DNA of 64,000 nucleotides from XYD12-FULL-36-8 sp964613805 (GTDB lineage Bacteria; Bacteroidota; Ignavibacteria; Ignavibacteriales; Ignavibacteriaceae): assembly GCA_964613805.1 (NCBI GenBank), contig CAZTJF010000010.1, positions 1 to 64,000 on the forward strand, read 5' to 3'. Below the pieces are notes generated by a model. It did no database searches. It was not told where the DNA came from and was given only the letters and a program-made list of their open reading frames with translations. Shown piece by piece: positions 8,444 to 17,816 of the stretch; position 1 is the stretch's first letter; every line of letters starts with the position of its first letter. The position numbers were made by a program, and so were the translations under genes.

Positions 8444-9079
8444 ATGGAATACTTGATAAGTCTTCTCCTTGGTTACTTTATTGGTTCATTTCCGACTGCA
8501 TACTTATTACTAAAGAAAACCCGTAACATTGATATTACCTCTGAAGGTACCGGCAATGTTGGTGCAATGAATTCATTTGAGGTCACCAATTCCAAAATAA
8601 TTGGAATTGGAGTATTCATCTTTGATTTGTTCAAAGGAATGCTTCCAATAATAATCTTAAACATGTTTTCAATGACTGATTTTTCTTTTCTCTCTGTGGC
8701 TTTAATAGCGTGTATCTTTTCACACTGCTACAATCCTTGGCTCAAATTAAAAGGCGGCAGAGGTTTAGCGTCTGCTGCTGGTGGCGCAGCTCTCATATTT
8801 CCATTTGCACTTGTAGTGTGGGTAATTCTTTGGGTAATTTTTTACCTGATGAAAAAAGATATTACTATCGCGAATGTAGCTTCATCAATTATGAGTTTAG
8901 TTGTAATTATGTTGTCTACCAAAACAGCAATTAAGTATGCATTTCCACACCCCGAATCAATAGCAACTTTAATTTTATTTTCTCTTGGATTACTTTTAAT
9001 CATAATTTCAAAACATACTGAAACGCTGCAGGAATTATTCAAGAATATGCAAACATCTAGAAAGGAAAATGCCAAATGA
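8444..9079 (+). CDS. plsY: Acyl-phosphate:glycerol-3-phosphate acyltransferase
   Basis: An integral membrane enzyme that moves an acyl group from acyl-phosphate to glycerol-3-phosphate, the first step of phospholipid synthesis. The 211-residue protein has about five hydrophobic segments and the PlsY motifs LGYFIGSFPTAYLL (N-terminus), GTGNVGAMNSFEVT (substrate loop; usual form GSGNIGATN) and KGGRGLASAAGG (usual form KGGKGVATA). It begins about 107 bases after tRNA-Cys and may be read from the tRNA promoter. Its last four bases (ATGA) overlap the start of the protease gene. Ribosome binding site is weak. Confidence 0.94.
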   Translation: MEYLISLLLGYFIGSFPTAYLLLKKTRNIDITSEGTGNVGAMNSFEVTNSKIIGIGVFIFDLFKGMLPIIILNMFSMTDFSFLSVALIACIFSHCYNPWLKLKGGRGLASAAGGAALIFPFALVVWVILWVIFYLMKKDITIANVASSIMSLVVIMLSTKTAIKYAFPHPESIATLILFSLGLLLIIISKHTETLQELFKNMQTSRKENAK

Positions 9080-10260
9080 ATTTTAATAGAAAAGTAATGT
9101 CTACTTTCACTTTTTTTGCTGGTATAATATTTTTTACAGTCCAAACATTCTCTTGCAAATCAAATGAAGAAACGAGCGATTCTTCATTCAATTATAAAAC
9201 AGTTTCCTATCAGGAAAAATCCAAAGTAAATGATGAAATCACTAATTCGCGTCGAAATATTTTAACTGAGACAGTGAAAAATGTTAGTCCAGCAGTAGTT
9301 GGTATAAATGTAATTCAAATTCGGCAATACCAAGATCCGTTCAGTTCATTTTTTGACGATCCTTTTTTCCGCCAGTTTTTTGGCAACAGAGGAACTTACA
9401 GCCAAAAAGTCCGCGGACTTGGTTCAGGTTTCATTATAACTGAAGATGGATACATTTTAACCAACGATCATGTTGCGGGTAATGCGACTGAAATCACCGT
9501 AACAATGACAAATGGTAAACATTACAAAGCAAAACTGGTTGGAACAGATCCAATTACCGATATTTGTTTGTTAAAAATTGACGAAAGAAGTTTACCATTC
9601 ATTGCATTTGGAAATTCTAGTGATATAATTATTGGTGAATGGGTTATTGCCTTAGGAAATCCTTTCGGACTGTTTGAGCTGAATGACAAACCTACTGTAA
9701 CAATTGGAGTAATTAGTGCTACTGGGATGAATCTCCAGCCCATTAACAATAGATACTACTTAAATATGCTTCAAACGGATGCCGCGATAAATGGCGGCAA
9801 CAGTGGAGGTCCACTCGTTAACAGTTTAGGCGAAGTAGTTGGTATGAACACTCTCATCTTCACCGGCAATAGCGGCGCACAGGGAAATATTGGATTGGGC
9901 TTTGCAATTCCAATTAACAAAGTAAAAAGAATTGTTGATGAGCTTAAAGTAAATGGCAAAATTGATCGTGACTTCGACATTGGACTTAGAATTCAATCAC
10001 TTGATGAAAGCATTGCCACTTATTACAATCTGCAGGATACTAAAGGTGTGATAATCACTCAGATAATGCCAAGGTCAACTGCAGGTAAAAGTGGACTAAA
10101 AGTCGGTGATATTATTTTTCAAGTAGATGAATACAAGATCAACAATGAGCAAACTCTTATTGGTGTTTTTCAGGAATTCAGAACAGGTCAGACAATTTCG
10201 ATTAAGATATTACGCGATAGTGAAGAGCTAATTAAAAAAATGACTTTGGAAAGAAAATAA
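9076..10260 (+). CDS. HtrA/Deg-family serine protease with PDZ domain
   Basis: An envelope quality-control protease of 394 residues. The N-terminus (FFAGIIFFTVQTFSCKSNEE) looks like a signal peptide with a possible lipobox ending at Cys27, so it may be lipid-anchored. The trypsin-like domain shows His in TNDHVAG, Asp in DPITDICLLKI and Ser in GGNSGGPLVN. A single PDZ domain follows (residues about 300-390, TKGVIITQIMPRSTAGKSGLKVGDII). One PDZ domain makes it DegS-like in layout, though Bacteroidota HtrA proteins often have one or two. It overlaps plsY by 4 bases and purB by 1 base. Confidence 0.93.
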   Translation: MNFNRKVMSTFTFFAGIIFFTVQTFSCKSNEETSDSSFNYKTVSYQEKSKVNDEITNSRRNILTETVKNVSPAVVGINVIQIRQYQDPFSSFFDDPFFRQFFGNRGTYSQKVRGLGSGFIITEDGYILTNDHVAGNATEITVTMTNGKHYKAKLVGTDPITDICLLKIDERSLPFIAFGNSSDIIIGEWVIALGNPFGLFELNDKPTVTIGVISATGMNLQPINNRYYLNMLQTDAAINGGNSGGPLVNSLGEVVGMNTLIFTGNSGAQGNIGLGFAIPINKVKRIVDELKVNGKIDRDFDIGLRIQSLDESIATYYNLQDTKGVIITQIMPRSTAGKSGLKVGDIIFQVDEYKINNEQTLIGVFQEFRTGQTISIKILRDSEELIKKMTLERK

Positions 10261-11564
10261 TGATTGAAAGATATACACTTCCCGAAATGGGGAAAATTTG
10301 GACTGATGACTTTAAATTTTCAACATGGTTAAAAATTGAAATTCTTGCTTGCGAAGCAAGATGTGAAATGGGTGACATACCTAAAAATGATTTAAATGTA
10401 ATAAAACAAAAAGCAAATTTTAATTCTGCACGAGTTTTGGAAATTGAAGAAACTACAAAACACGATGTGATTGCATTTTTAACAAATGTCGCAGAATATG
10501 TTGGTGCTGAATCTCGACACATTCATTATGGAATGACCTCATCAGATATACTTGACACTACCCTTTCTTTTCAAATGAAAAGTGCAGGTGAAATTCTTCT
10601 TAAAAAACTGAATGAGCTTAAATCCGTTTTAAAGCATCGAGCGATTGAATTCAAATACACTTTATGTGTTGGTCGCTCGCATGGAATTCATGCTGAATCA
10701 ACAACTATGGGATTAAAATTCACTCTATGGTATGAAGAGTGCAAAAGAAATATCGAACGATTAGATAAAGCTATCGAAACAATGAGCGTTGGAAAAATTT
10801 CTGGTGCAGTTGGAACTTTTGAACACTTATCGCCTGAAGTCGAAAAATATGTTTGTGAAAAACTTGGATTAAAACCAGCACCTGTTTCAACACAAATTAT
10901 TCAGCGTGATAGACATGCAGAGTTTTTAACCACATTGGCTATAATTGGAACGAGTTTGGAAAAAATTGCTCTTGAAGTCAGGCATTTGCAAAGAACCGAA
11001 GTGCTGGAAGCAGAAGAATTTTTCTCGAAAGGGCAAAAAGGATCATCTGCCATGCCTCATAAAAGAAATCCTGTTGTTAGCGAGCGGATTGCAGGCATTG
11101 CAAGGGTAATTCGAGCGAATGCTTCCGCAGCTTTAGAGAATATTCCACTTTGGCATGAAAGAGATATTTCGCATTCTTCGACGGAGAGAGTTATTATTCC
11201 TGATAGCTGCATTGCATTAGATTATATCCTTTACCAATCAATCAAATTGATGAAAAATTTAATTGTATATCCCGATAACATGTTGAAAAATCTTAACCTC
11301 ACTAGGGGTTTAATATTTTCACAGACAGTACTTTTAGCTCTGGTTAATAAAGGGGTATCACGTGAGGATTCCTATAAATTTATCCAAGATTGTGCTATGG
11401 TTGTCTGGAATGATCAGAACAAAAATTTGAAAGACGAATTGATTAATTCGGAAGCAATCAGAAATTATTTATCTATTGAGGAAATAAATTTAATTTTTGA
11501 TAATAAAAAAATGTTAAAGAATGTTGATTATATTTTTAATCGAACAGTCGAAGCAGAAAAGTGA
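10260..11564 (+). CDS. purB: Adenylosuccinate lyase
   Basis: Cleaves fumarate from SAICAR and from adenylosuccinate, serving two steps of purine synthesis. The 434-residue protein has the fumarase/aspartase signature GSSAMPHKRNP at about residue 260, HYGMTSSDILDT near residue 87 and the catalytic-His region GRSHGIHAEST near residue 135. The start ATG shares one base with the stop of the upstream protease gene (TAATG), a translational coupling layout. The other purine genes seen here (purH, purN) are 30 kb away. Confidence 0.97.
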   Translation: MIERYTLPEMGKIWTDDFKFSTWLKIEILACEARCEMGDIPKNDLNVIKQKANFNSARVLEIEETTKHDVIAFLTNVAEYVGAESRHIHYGMTSSDILDTTLSFQMKSAGEILLKKLNELKSVLKHRAIEFKYTLCVGRSHGIHAESTTMGLKFTLWYEECKRNIERLDKAIETMSVGKISGAVGTFEHLSPEVEKYVCEKLGLKPAPVSTQIIQRDRHAEFLTTLAIIGTSLEKIALEVRHLQRTEVLEAEEFFSKGQKGSSAMPHKRNPVVSERIAGIARVIRANASAALENIPLWHERDISHSSTERVIIPDSCIALDYILYQSIKLMKNLIVYPDNMLKNLNLTRGLIFSQTVLLALVNKGVSREDSYKFIQDCAMVVWNDQNKNLKDELINSEAIRNYLSIEEINLIFDNKKMLKNVDYIFNRTVEAEK

Positions 11565-11573
11565 GATTAAAAT

Positions 11574-12095
11574 ATGATTACATATTTAAAACCAAGTTTA
11601 GTTGTTCTAATATTCTTTCTTTGTACAAATTTATTTGCACAACCTAGTTCAACATTAAAAGAAGGAATGAAAGCACCGAATTTCATTTTGCTGGATGTTA
11701 AAGGTAAAACTTACAAGCTCTCATCATTCAAAAGTAAATTTCCTGTTGTAATTTATTTTTACCCCAAAGCTGGAACATCTGGTTGCACTAAACAAGCCTG
11801 CGGCATCAGAGATAACATTCAAATGTTTAAGGAAAAAAATATAATCGTTTTAGGAGTAAGTGTTGATTCTAAAGATGAGATAAGTAAGTTTGTGAGTGAG
11901 CATGAATTAAATTTCCCATTATTATCGGATAGAAGTAAAATTGTATCCAAAAAATATGGGGTCCTTAGAGATGATGGCAAAGCGAAACGAGTAACCTTCA
12001 TCATTGATAAAAATGGAATTATTGCAAGGATAATTGATGTTACCGATATTGATCAACATGCAAAAGAAGTATTTGATATAGCTTCGAAACTTTAA
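11574..12095 (+). CDS. Exported thioredoxin-dependent peroxiredoxin (Bcp type)
   Basis: Reduces hydrogen peroxide and organic hydroperoxides. The 173-residue protein has a hydrophobic N-terminus (PSLVVLIFFLCTNLFAQP) that looks like a cleavable signal peptide, so it probably works in the periplasm. The Bcp/PrxQ active site reads YFYPKAGTSGCTKQACGIRD: the peroxidatic Cys is in SGCT and the resolving Cys five residues later. The usual Pro before the Gly-Cys pair is replaced by Ser. The gene follows purB by 9 bases. A Bcp with a signal peptide is less common than the cytoplasmic form. Confidence 0.9.
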   Translation: MITYLKPSLVVLIFFLCTNLFAQPSSTLKEGMKAPNFILLDVKGKTYKLSSFKSKFPVVIYFYPKAGTSGCTKQACGIRDNIQMFKEKNIIVLGVSVDSKDEISKFVSEHELNFPLLSDRSKIVSKKYGVLRDDGKAKRVTFIIDKNGIIARIIDVTDIDQHAKEVFDIASKL

Positions 12096-12116
12096 TTTTT
12101 GTGATTAGTTGTTGAG

Positions 12117-12629
12117 TTATTTATCATTCTTTTTACCAAAGAACAATTTGTACAAACCATAACCTGCTAAACCAATTCCAATCAATCCACCGGTAGTTCT
12201 TAAAATTTTTGAATTGGCTAAATTATCAAGCCGCATTCCCCCTCCAATTTGTTTTAGCTCATTATCGCTGTAAATCGAATCCATAAATTCCACCCTATCC
12301 TTTAGAGACTTAAAAGTTATGATAACGCTGGATGAATCTTTTTGTGGAGTAAATTGCACCCCGCACTTTTCTTGATCTTCTTCATCAAGGTCGTCAATAT
12401 TTTCAAATTCCCATTTACCGCGAAAGATAGAATAATTAACTATACTCCTATTTTCTTTCGAGTAAAGTGGATCATTAAATACTAAAACTTCCTTACCTTG
12501 CTCATTAATAATGGTTTGTGGTCCAGAAGATTCAGAGAGTTCTGATTGTTCAACTTCGTCTTCGATTGTTTCCTTTAGCGGTTCACTAGTTTTAGCTTTT
12601 TGCTCTAATATTTCTTTAGTTTTCGACAT
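12117..12629 (-). CDS. Hypothetical protein with C-terminal membrane segment
   Basis: A 170-residue protein I do not recognise. The first 45 residues are charged and likely disordered (rich in Glu, Lys, Ser). A middle domain (about 45-130) contains FRGKWEFENIDD and SSVIITFKSLKDRVEFM. The C-terminus is a single hydrophobic helix (TTGGLIGIGLAGYGLYKLFF) ending in a lysine-rich tail, so it could be tail-anchored with its bulk in the cytoplasm. ATG 12629 is preceded by GGAG at good spacing; the adjacent GTG at 12632 is an alternative. It is convergent with the peroxiredoxin gene. Confidence 0.7.
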   Translation of the reverse strand: MSKTKEILEQKAKTSEPLKETIEDEVEQSELSESSGPQTIINEQGKEVLVFNDPLYSKENRSIVNYSIFRGKWEFENIDDLDEEDQEKCGVQFTPQKDSSSVIITFKSLKDRVEFMDSIYSDNELKQIGGGMRLDNLANSKILRTTGGLIGIGLAGYGLYKLFFGKKNDK

Positions 12630-12958
12630 CACTCAACTCCGTTACATTTTTATTTCATTAACTTATTTGTTACCAATTTCTATTCCAGAGTTTTATTCAA
12701 TCCTTTTGATAAAGATGTAACAAAATCTCATGGATTTTCTTTGATTTAACAAATATTTAAGCATTAATCTCTCATTAAATTTATTAGAAAGATTCAATAA
12801 ATAAAATGCAAAAAATGAAGTAAGTAGTTATGTGTTCAGAATCATTCTCCCTTTGAAATTATTACTTCGCAATATTATACCATTGATTCTATATTTTTTT
12901 AGTAGATTTAATTCGTTTAATTAATCAACAAAAATATCCTAAACATTTTATAAGAATT
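12630..12958. other. AT-rich divergent intergenic region
   Basis: About 330 bases between the divergent hypothetical gene and prc. Very AT-rich, with no open frame, RNA gene or repeat that I can support. It must hold promoters for both genes, but I see no full TTTG/TAnnTTTG pair. Confidence 0.5.
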
Positions 12959-15031
12959 ATGATAGTCAAAACAAGAAATACCTTTTTTAAGTTCACCTTA
13001 TTTGCAGCGCTTTTTAGCATTGCAGCATTGAGTGCGAAATCAAGTTCACTTAAAGACTCCGCAACCGTCCTTCTGCCTCAAGAATATTTTCAGGAAGAAC
13101 AGTCATTGGTAAATACTGTGCTTACACGTTATCATTATAAAAAATTCAACTTAGATGATTCTCTATCCTCAATTATTTTTGATAGATATATTCAATCATT
13201 GGATGGAGGAAAACTCTATTTTCTGGAATCGGATTTTCAAAGTTTTGAATCATCACGTTACATGATTGATGATTATTTGGTGGATGGAAAACTCAATTTA
13301 GCATATGACATTTTTAACACATATAGCAAACGAGTGAATGAAAGAATAGATTATGCCGAACAAATTCTATTACAAGAATTTGATTACTCAATAGATGAAT
13401 ACCTTGAGGTAAGACGCGACAGCACAAAATGGGCGGCCGATGTTCAAACTTTAAATGATTTGTGGAGAAAGAGAATTAAAAATGATGCATTAAATCTTAA
13501 GCTTGCTGGAAAGGATTGGAATTCTATAGCAGAAACTTTAAGAAAGAGATATGAAAATATTCGCAAAGGTATTGCACAAACAAAAAGTGAAGATGTTTTT
13601 CAACTATATCTTAATGCCTATACTGAAGCAATAGATCCTCATTCGAATTATTTTTTACCGATAACATCGGAAAACTTCAAGATAGATATGAGTCGAGCAT
13701 TAGAAGGAATTGGAGCACAGCTTCAATCTGAGGATGATTATACAAAAGTGGTTGAAATTATTCCCGGGGGTCCGGCGCAAAAAAGTAATTTACTCCACCG
13801 AGACGACAGAATAATAGGCGTAGCTCAAGGTGATGATGGTGAAATGGTTGATGTTGTTGGATGGCGTGTAAACGATGTTGTTAAACTGATACGAGGTCCT
13901 AAAGGTTCTATCGTTAGGTTACTTATTTTGCAAGCAAGTGAAGGTGCAAGCGCAGTTCCCCAAGAAATCACAATTGTACGTGATAAGGTGAAGCTGGAAG
14001 ATCAATCTGCTAAAAAACAAATGATAGAGTTTAACAATAATGGTATCCCCTATCGAATTGGGATAATTTCTATACCAGCATTCTATGTTGATTACGAGGC
14101 CGAACAAAAAGGTGATCGGGATTTTAAAAGTACAACCCGCGATGTCCGCAAGTTGATAACTGAATTACAATCTGAAAAAATGGATGGAATCGTAATTGAT
14201 TTAAGAAACAATGGAGGCGGTTCGCTTAATGAAGCAATTGAACTCACCGGTTTATTTATCAAGGATGGACCAGTTGTTCAAGTGAAGCAAGCTTATGGAA
14301 ACATTGACATTGGAGATGACCCTGATCCAGCAATTGTATATAGCGGACCATTGGCTGTTTTAGTAAACCGTTTCAGTGCCTCCGCATCCGAAATCTTTTC
14401 TGCTGCGATTCAAGATTATGGAAGAGGAATTATTGTTGGTGAACAAACTTTTGGAAAAGGAACTGTCCAAAATTTAATTGATCTGAACAGAATGATAGGA
14501 AGATCGAACAACAAGCTTGGTCAAGTTAAAATTACAATTGCAAAATATTACAGGATAACAGGTGGAAGTACACAGCATTTAGGTGTAGTTCCAGATATAA
14601 AGTTTCCATCAGTGATTGATGCGCATGAATTTGGTGAAAGCTCTGAACCAAGTGCTTTGCCATGGGATCAAATCATGTCCGCTAAGTTTATTCCCTTTAC
14701 AAACGTAAATAATTTAATTCCTCTAATTGAAAACTTACATGAATCGCGAATTAAGTCAGATCCCCAATTTCAAGGATATTTAGAAGATGTAAATGAAACC
14801 AGGGAGACACGAGAAAGAAAATCTATCTCGCTGAATGAAACAGTTAGGAAAAAGGAAAAGGAAGAACAAGATTTAAAACGCGAGCAAAGAAAAAATGAAA
14901 GCAAAGATTTAGTAAAGGTAAAACTGATAGGAAAAGAAGAAATTCCAGAGAAACAGACTAATTCTGATGATGTGTTACTAAATGAATCAGCTTTTATTCT
15001 CTCTGATTTAATTCACCTTACAACAGGTTGA
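12959..15031 (+). CDS. prc: Tail-specific (C-terminal processing) protease, S41 family
   Basis: A periplasmic serine protease that degrades proteins from exposed C-termini. The 690-residue protein has a signal peptide (FKFTLFAALFSIAALSAK), a long N-terminal helical region, a PDZ domain at about 235-320 (IGAQLQSEDDYTKVVEIIPGG), and the S41 catalytic core: Ser in NRFSASASEIFSAAIQDYGR and the Lys dyad partner in GEQTFGKGTVQ. A long charged region (residues about 600-670, rich in Glu, Lys, Arg) and a short C-terminus follow, matching the Prc/Tsp layout rather than the shorter CtpA. It is monocistronic and convergent with the next gene. Confidence 0.94.
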   Translation: MIVKTRNTFFKFTLFAALFSIAALSAKSSSLKDSATVLLPQEYFQEEQSLVNTVLTRYHYKKFNLDDSLSSIIFDRYIQSLDGGKLYFLESDFQSFESSRYMIDDYLVDGKLNLAYDIFNTYSKRVNERIDYAEQILLQEFDYSIDEYLEVRRDSTKWAADVQTLNDLWRKRIKNDALNLKLAGKDWNSIAETLRKRYENIRKGIAQTKSEDVFQLYLNAYTEAIDPHSNYFLPITSENFKIDMSRALEGIGAQLQSEDDYTKVVEIIPGGPAQKSNLLHRDDRIIGVAQGDDGEMVDVVGWRVNDVVKLIRGPKGSIVRLLILQASEGASAVPQEITIVRDKVKLEDQSAKKQMIEFNNNGIPYRIGIISIPAFYVDYEAEQKGDRDFKSTTRDVRKLITELQSEKMDGIVIDLRNNGGGSLNEAIELTGLFIKDGPVVQVKQAYGNIDIGDDPDPAIVYSGPLAVLVNRFSASASEIFSAAIQDYGRGIIVGEQTFGKGTVQNLIDLNRMIGRSNNKLGQVKITIAKYYRITGGSTQHLGVVPDIKFPSVIDAHEFGESSEPSALPWDQIMSAKFIPFTNVNNLIPLIENLHESRIKSDPQFQGYLEDVNETRETRERKSISLNETVRKKEKEEQDLKREQRKNESKDLVKVKLIGKEEIPEKQTNSDDVLLNESAFILSDLIHLTTG

Positions 15032-15036
15032 TAATT

Positions 15037-15759
15037 TTAGTTATGCAGATGGCTGATTGCTGCCATTAATTTTCTTTTAGCAATTGGGAATACCGTTTCA
15101 GCAAAAGGAAAATCAAGTTCAGTTTCACAACGAAAAGTGGCTGGATAGGGTAAATCTTGATACTCTTTTATAAGCTCAAGTTTGATATTATCAAGTGATA
15201 ATCGTAATGCTTTTTGATCGAACGATTTTAACAATTTAGTTTTAAGTGCTCGATATTTTTCATCGTTTGATGAATACAATGAAGATTCAAATTTATGCAC
15301 CTGAACAGCGTCAACTTCATTGTTAGGTATGATAAAATAACCTTCGCCTTTGTAAATTGGAAGAATTCCTACTTGTTCTATTTTTAAATTGTTCTCAACG
15401 TACTCACCAATCACCAAAGCTTCTTCAATAACACTTTTTAATTGTGGCAGCGACCATTCAATCAATTCGAACAAACAATTTATTTCAGGTTGTTTGTTTT
15501 CAGAGGATTCGAAAATTATTCTGTTGTTCTTAAAGTCAAAACTTTTAACTTTTTTAGAAAACTTGAATTCAAGATCATTCTTTTGCTCAATTATATCCTG
15601 CAATTGCGAAGTCAGGCATAACAAATTTGTAAATGAGGGATATAATTTTTTCTTGTTGAATTCGTTTCTGAACTCTTTAATTCCGGCAAGTATGTGATAT
15701 TGATTTAATTCTAAATCACGGTCTGCCGAATAAAATGAATCAAGATTTAAACTTACCAA
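15037..15759 (-). CDS. Hypothetical protein
   Basis: A 240-residue soluble protein that I do not recognise. It has no signal peptide or membrane segment. It appears mixed alpha/beta with a helical C-terminus, and its midsection includes LPIYKGEGYFIIPNNE. The only plausible start is TTG 15759; AAGG lies about three bases before it, which is close, so the start is uncertain. A TATTTTTG sequence (minus strand, 15820-15827) could be a -7 element. It ends 5 bases from the stop of prc on the opposite strand. Confidence 0.65.
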   Translation of the reverse strand: MVSLNLDSFYSADRDLELNQYHILAGIKEFRNEFNKKKLYPSFTNLLCLTSQLQDIIEQKNDLEFKFSKKVKSFDFKNNRIIFESSENKQPEINCLFELIEWSLPQLKSVIEEALVIGEYVENNLKIEQVGILPIYKGEGYFIIPNNEVDAVQVHKFESSLYSSNDEKYRALKTKLLKSFDQKALRLSLDNIKLELIKEYQDLPYPATFRCETELDFPFAETVFPIAKRKLMAAISHLHN

Positions 15760-15958
15760 TTTCCTTCTCTCGAGTTTTTAATACGAAAGAACAACAATTA
15801 TACCATTAGATAAATTGGTCAAAAATAGAGTGAGGGATTAGATTTTGAAGGACGAAACTTCCCCTGTTTATAAATTATTTACTGAATAGCGACTATTTTA
15901 ATTTGAGAATAGTGTGGGAAGTAATCTTTACGACTACTCCCCGTTTATAAAGAAAGGA

Positions 15959-17500
15959 TTAGATATCGAACTTAATTCCTTGCGCCAGAGGCAATTGAGT
16001 TGAATAATTGATAGTGTTCGTTTGTCTCCGCATATATGCTTTCCAGGCATCAGAACCTGATTCTCTACCGCCGCCGGTTTCTTTTTCACCGCCAAATGCA
16101 CCGCCAATTTCCGCACCTGAAGTACCAATATTTACATTTGCTATTCCACAATCTGAGCCAGCACAGGAAAGAAATTCCTCTGCTTCTCTGAGGTTATTCG
16201 TAAATATTGCTGATGATAATCCTTGCGGTACATCATTGTGAAGCCGAATAGCATCTTCAACTCCGCCCTTGTACTTAATCAAATAAAGAATTGGAGCAAA
16301 GGTTTCATCTTGAACAATCTTGTAATTATTTTCTGCCTCAACTAAGCATGGTTTAACATAACAACCAGATTCATAACCTTTACCTGATAATACTTCTCCA
16401 CCGTAAAATATTTTGCCGCCTTCTTTTTGAACTTGCTCAAGTGCTTTCTGCATAGTATCAACAGCACCTTTATCAACAAGCGGACCCATGTGAATTTTTT
16501 CATCAAGAGGATCACCAATTTTGACTGTACTATAAGCTTTGAGTAACGCATCTTTCACTTTTTCAAACATAGATTCATGTATAATCAATCTTCTTGTTGT
16601 AGTACATCGTTGTCCGGCAGTTCCAACTGATCCAAACACTACAGCCGGAATTGCTAATTTAAGATCGGCATCGGGAGTAATGATTATTCCATTATTTCCA
16701 CCAAGTTCAAGAATTGTTTTTCCAAATCTTTTTGATACGACTTCAGCAGCATGTCTTCCGACAGGTGTTGAACCAGTAACAGAGACCAAAGGAATCTTAT
16801 TGCTTTGCAGCAGCATTTCACCAACAGTTGAACCTTTACCAATGATCAACGAGAAAATTCCTTCAGGCAAATTATTTTCTTTAAGAACTTGAGCAACAAT
16901 TTTTTGAGTAGCTATTGCAACTAATGGCGTTTTAGATGATGGTTTCCAAAGATTAACATCGCCGCAAACGGCAGCAATCATCGCATTCCATGACCAAACA
17001 GCTACTGGGAAATTAAATGCAGAAATTGTTAGTACGATTCCAAGCGGATGGTATTGATCATACATTCGATGAGATGGTCTTTCTGAATGCATTGTAAAAC
17101 CGTAAAGCTGACGTGATAATCCAACCGCAAAGTCGCAGATGTCTATCATCTCTTGAACTTCTCCCCAGCCTTCTTGAATTGATTTTCCCATTTCATAAGA
17201 AACCAAAGTCCCGAGCGGTTTTTTATAATCGCGGAGCCGTACACCAATTTGCCTCACCACTTCACCTCGTTTGGGAGCAGGAACTTTTCTCCACATTTTG
17301 AACGCTTCATCAGCAGTATTTAAAATATGCTCAAAATCCTTTGCAGATGCTTGATAAACAGATGCAATGTGCTTTCCATCTGTTGGAGAAGCGATATTCA
17401 ATTCGCCATCTGAAGTAGTTTTTCCCCAGGTTCGTCCGGTTGATGAACCGTAATTTTTTTCTTCAATCCCGAGTTCTTTTAATATTTTACCTATTTCCAT
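15959..17500 (-). CDS. Alpha-aminoadipic semialdehyde dehydrogenase (ALDH7 family)
   Basis: Oxidises alpha-aminoadipic semialdehyde (in equilibrium with piperideine-6-carboxylate) to alpha-aminoadipate with NAD(P)+, the third step of lysine breakdown through saccharopine. The 513-residue length is close to human ALDH7A1. ALDH7 signatures are FNFPVAVWSWNAMIA, ELGGNNGII (catalytic Glu loop), GTAGQRCTTTRRL (catalytic Cys) and the C-terminal IGGAFGGEKETGGGRESGSD. ATG 17500 has an AGGA site upstream; an in-frame ATG at 17545 would add an unconserved leader. It is divergent from the genes for the first two pathway steps, which strongly supports this substrate over other aldehydes. Confidence 0.92.
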   Translation of the reverse strand: MEIGKILKELGIEEKNYGSSTGRTWGKTTSDGELNIASPTDGKHIASVYQASAKDFEHILNTADEAFKMWRKVPAPKRGEVVRQIGVRLRDYKKPLGTLVSYEMGKSIQEGWGEVQEMIDICDFAVGLSRQLYGFTMHSERPSHRMYDQYHPLGIVLTISAFNFPVAVWSWNAMIAAVCGDVNLWKPSSKTPLVAIATQKIVAQVLKENNLPEGIFSLIIGKGSTVGEMLLQSNKIPLVSVTGSTPVGRHAAEVVSKRFGKTILELGGNNGIIITPDADLKLAIPAVVFGSVGTAGQRCTTTRRLIIHESMFEKVKDALLKAYSTVKIGDPLDEKIHMGPLVDKGAVDTMQKALEQVQKEGGKIFYGGEVLSGKGYESGCYVKPCLVEAENNYKIVQDETFAPILYLIKYKGGVEDAIRLHNDVPQGLSSAIFTNNLREAEEFLSCAGSDCGIANVNIGTSGAEIGGAFGGEKETGGGRESGSDAWKAYMRRQTNTINYSTQLPLAQGIKFDI

Positions 17501-17816
17501 AATGATTCCTAATTGTTTATAAATTTGAAATAATTTCCACGACAAAAATAGGAAAAATTCGTATGCTTTAATGATAACAACTTATTGTAAATAACTCCCT
17601 TAATCTTTAAATTGCGGGTGGAAATAAATGCAAACTTTCACCAATTAATGATTCTTACAATAAATCATATAATCCCCTTCCATTCGGCTTCCAAGAAGCA
17701 TCAAAGCTATTTCATTTCCTCCTGGGAAAACGTTTTTTAATTCTTTTCTTCTTCCTTCAAATCTACTTTACTCAGGCAGTAACTTATAACATTATTTTAA
17801 TTGTGGAGACTAATGC
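17501..17816. promoter_or_regulatory. Divergent control region of the lysine-degradation genes
   Basis: 316 bases between the aldehyde dehydrogenase and the reductase genes. A TATTTTTG at 17543-17550 (minus strand) matches the -7 consensus and would start transcription about 35 bases before the dehydrogenase ATG, but its -33 box is poor. A GGAG at about 17804-17808 is the ribosome binding site of the reductase gene. I found no clear operator palindrome or riboswitch, and no lysine-riboswitch core. Confidence 0.4.

Noticed and set aside
17501..17816. A lysine riboswitch before the lysine-degradation genes
   Set aside because: The leader lacks the conserved lysine-riboswitch core and kink-turn, and its GC content is too low for the stems.
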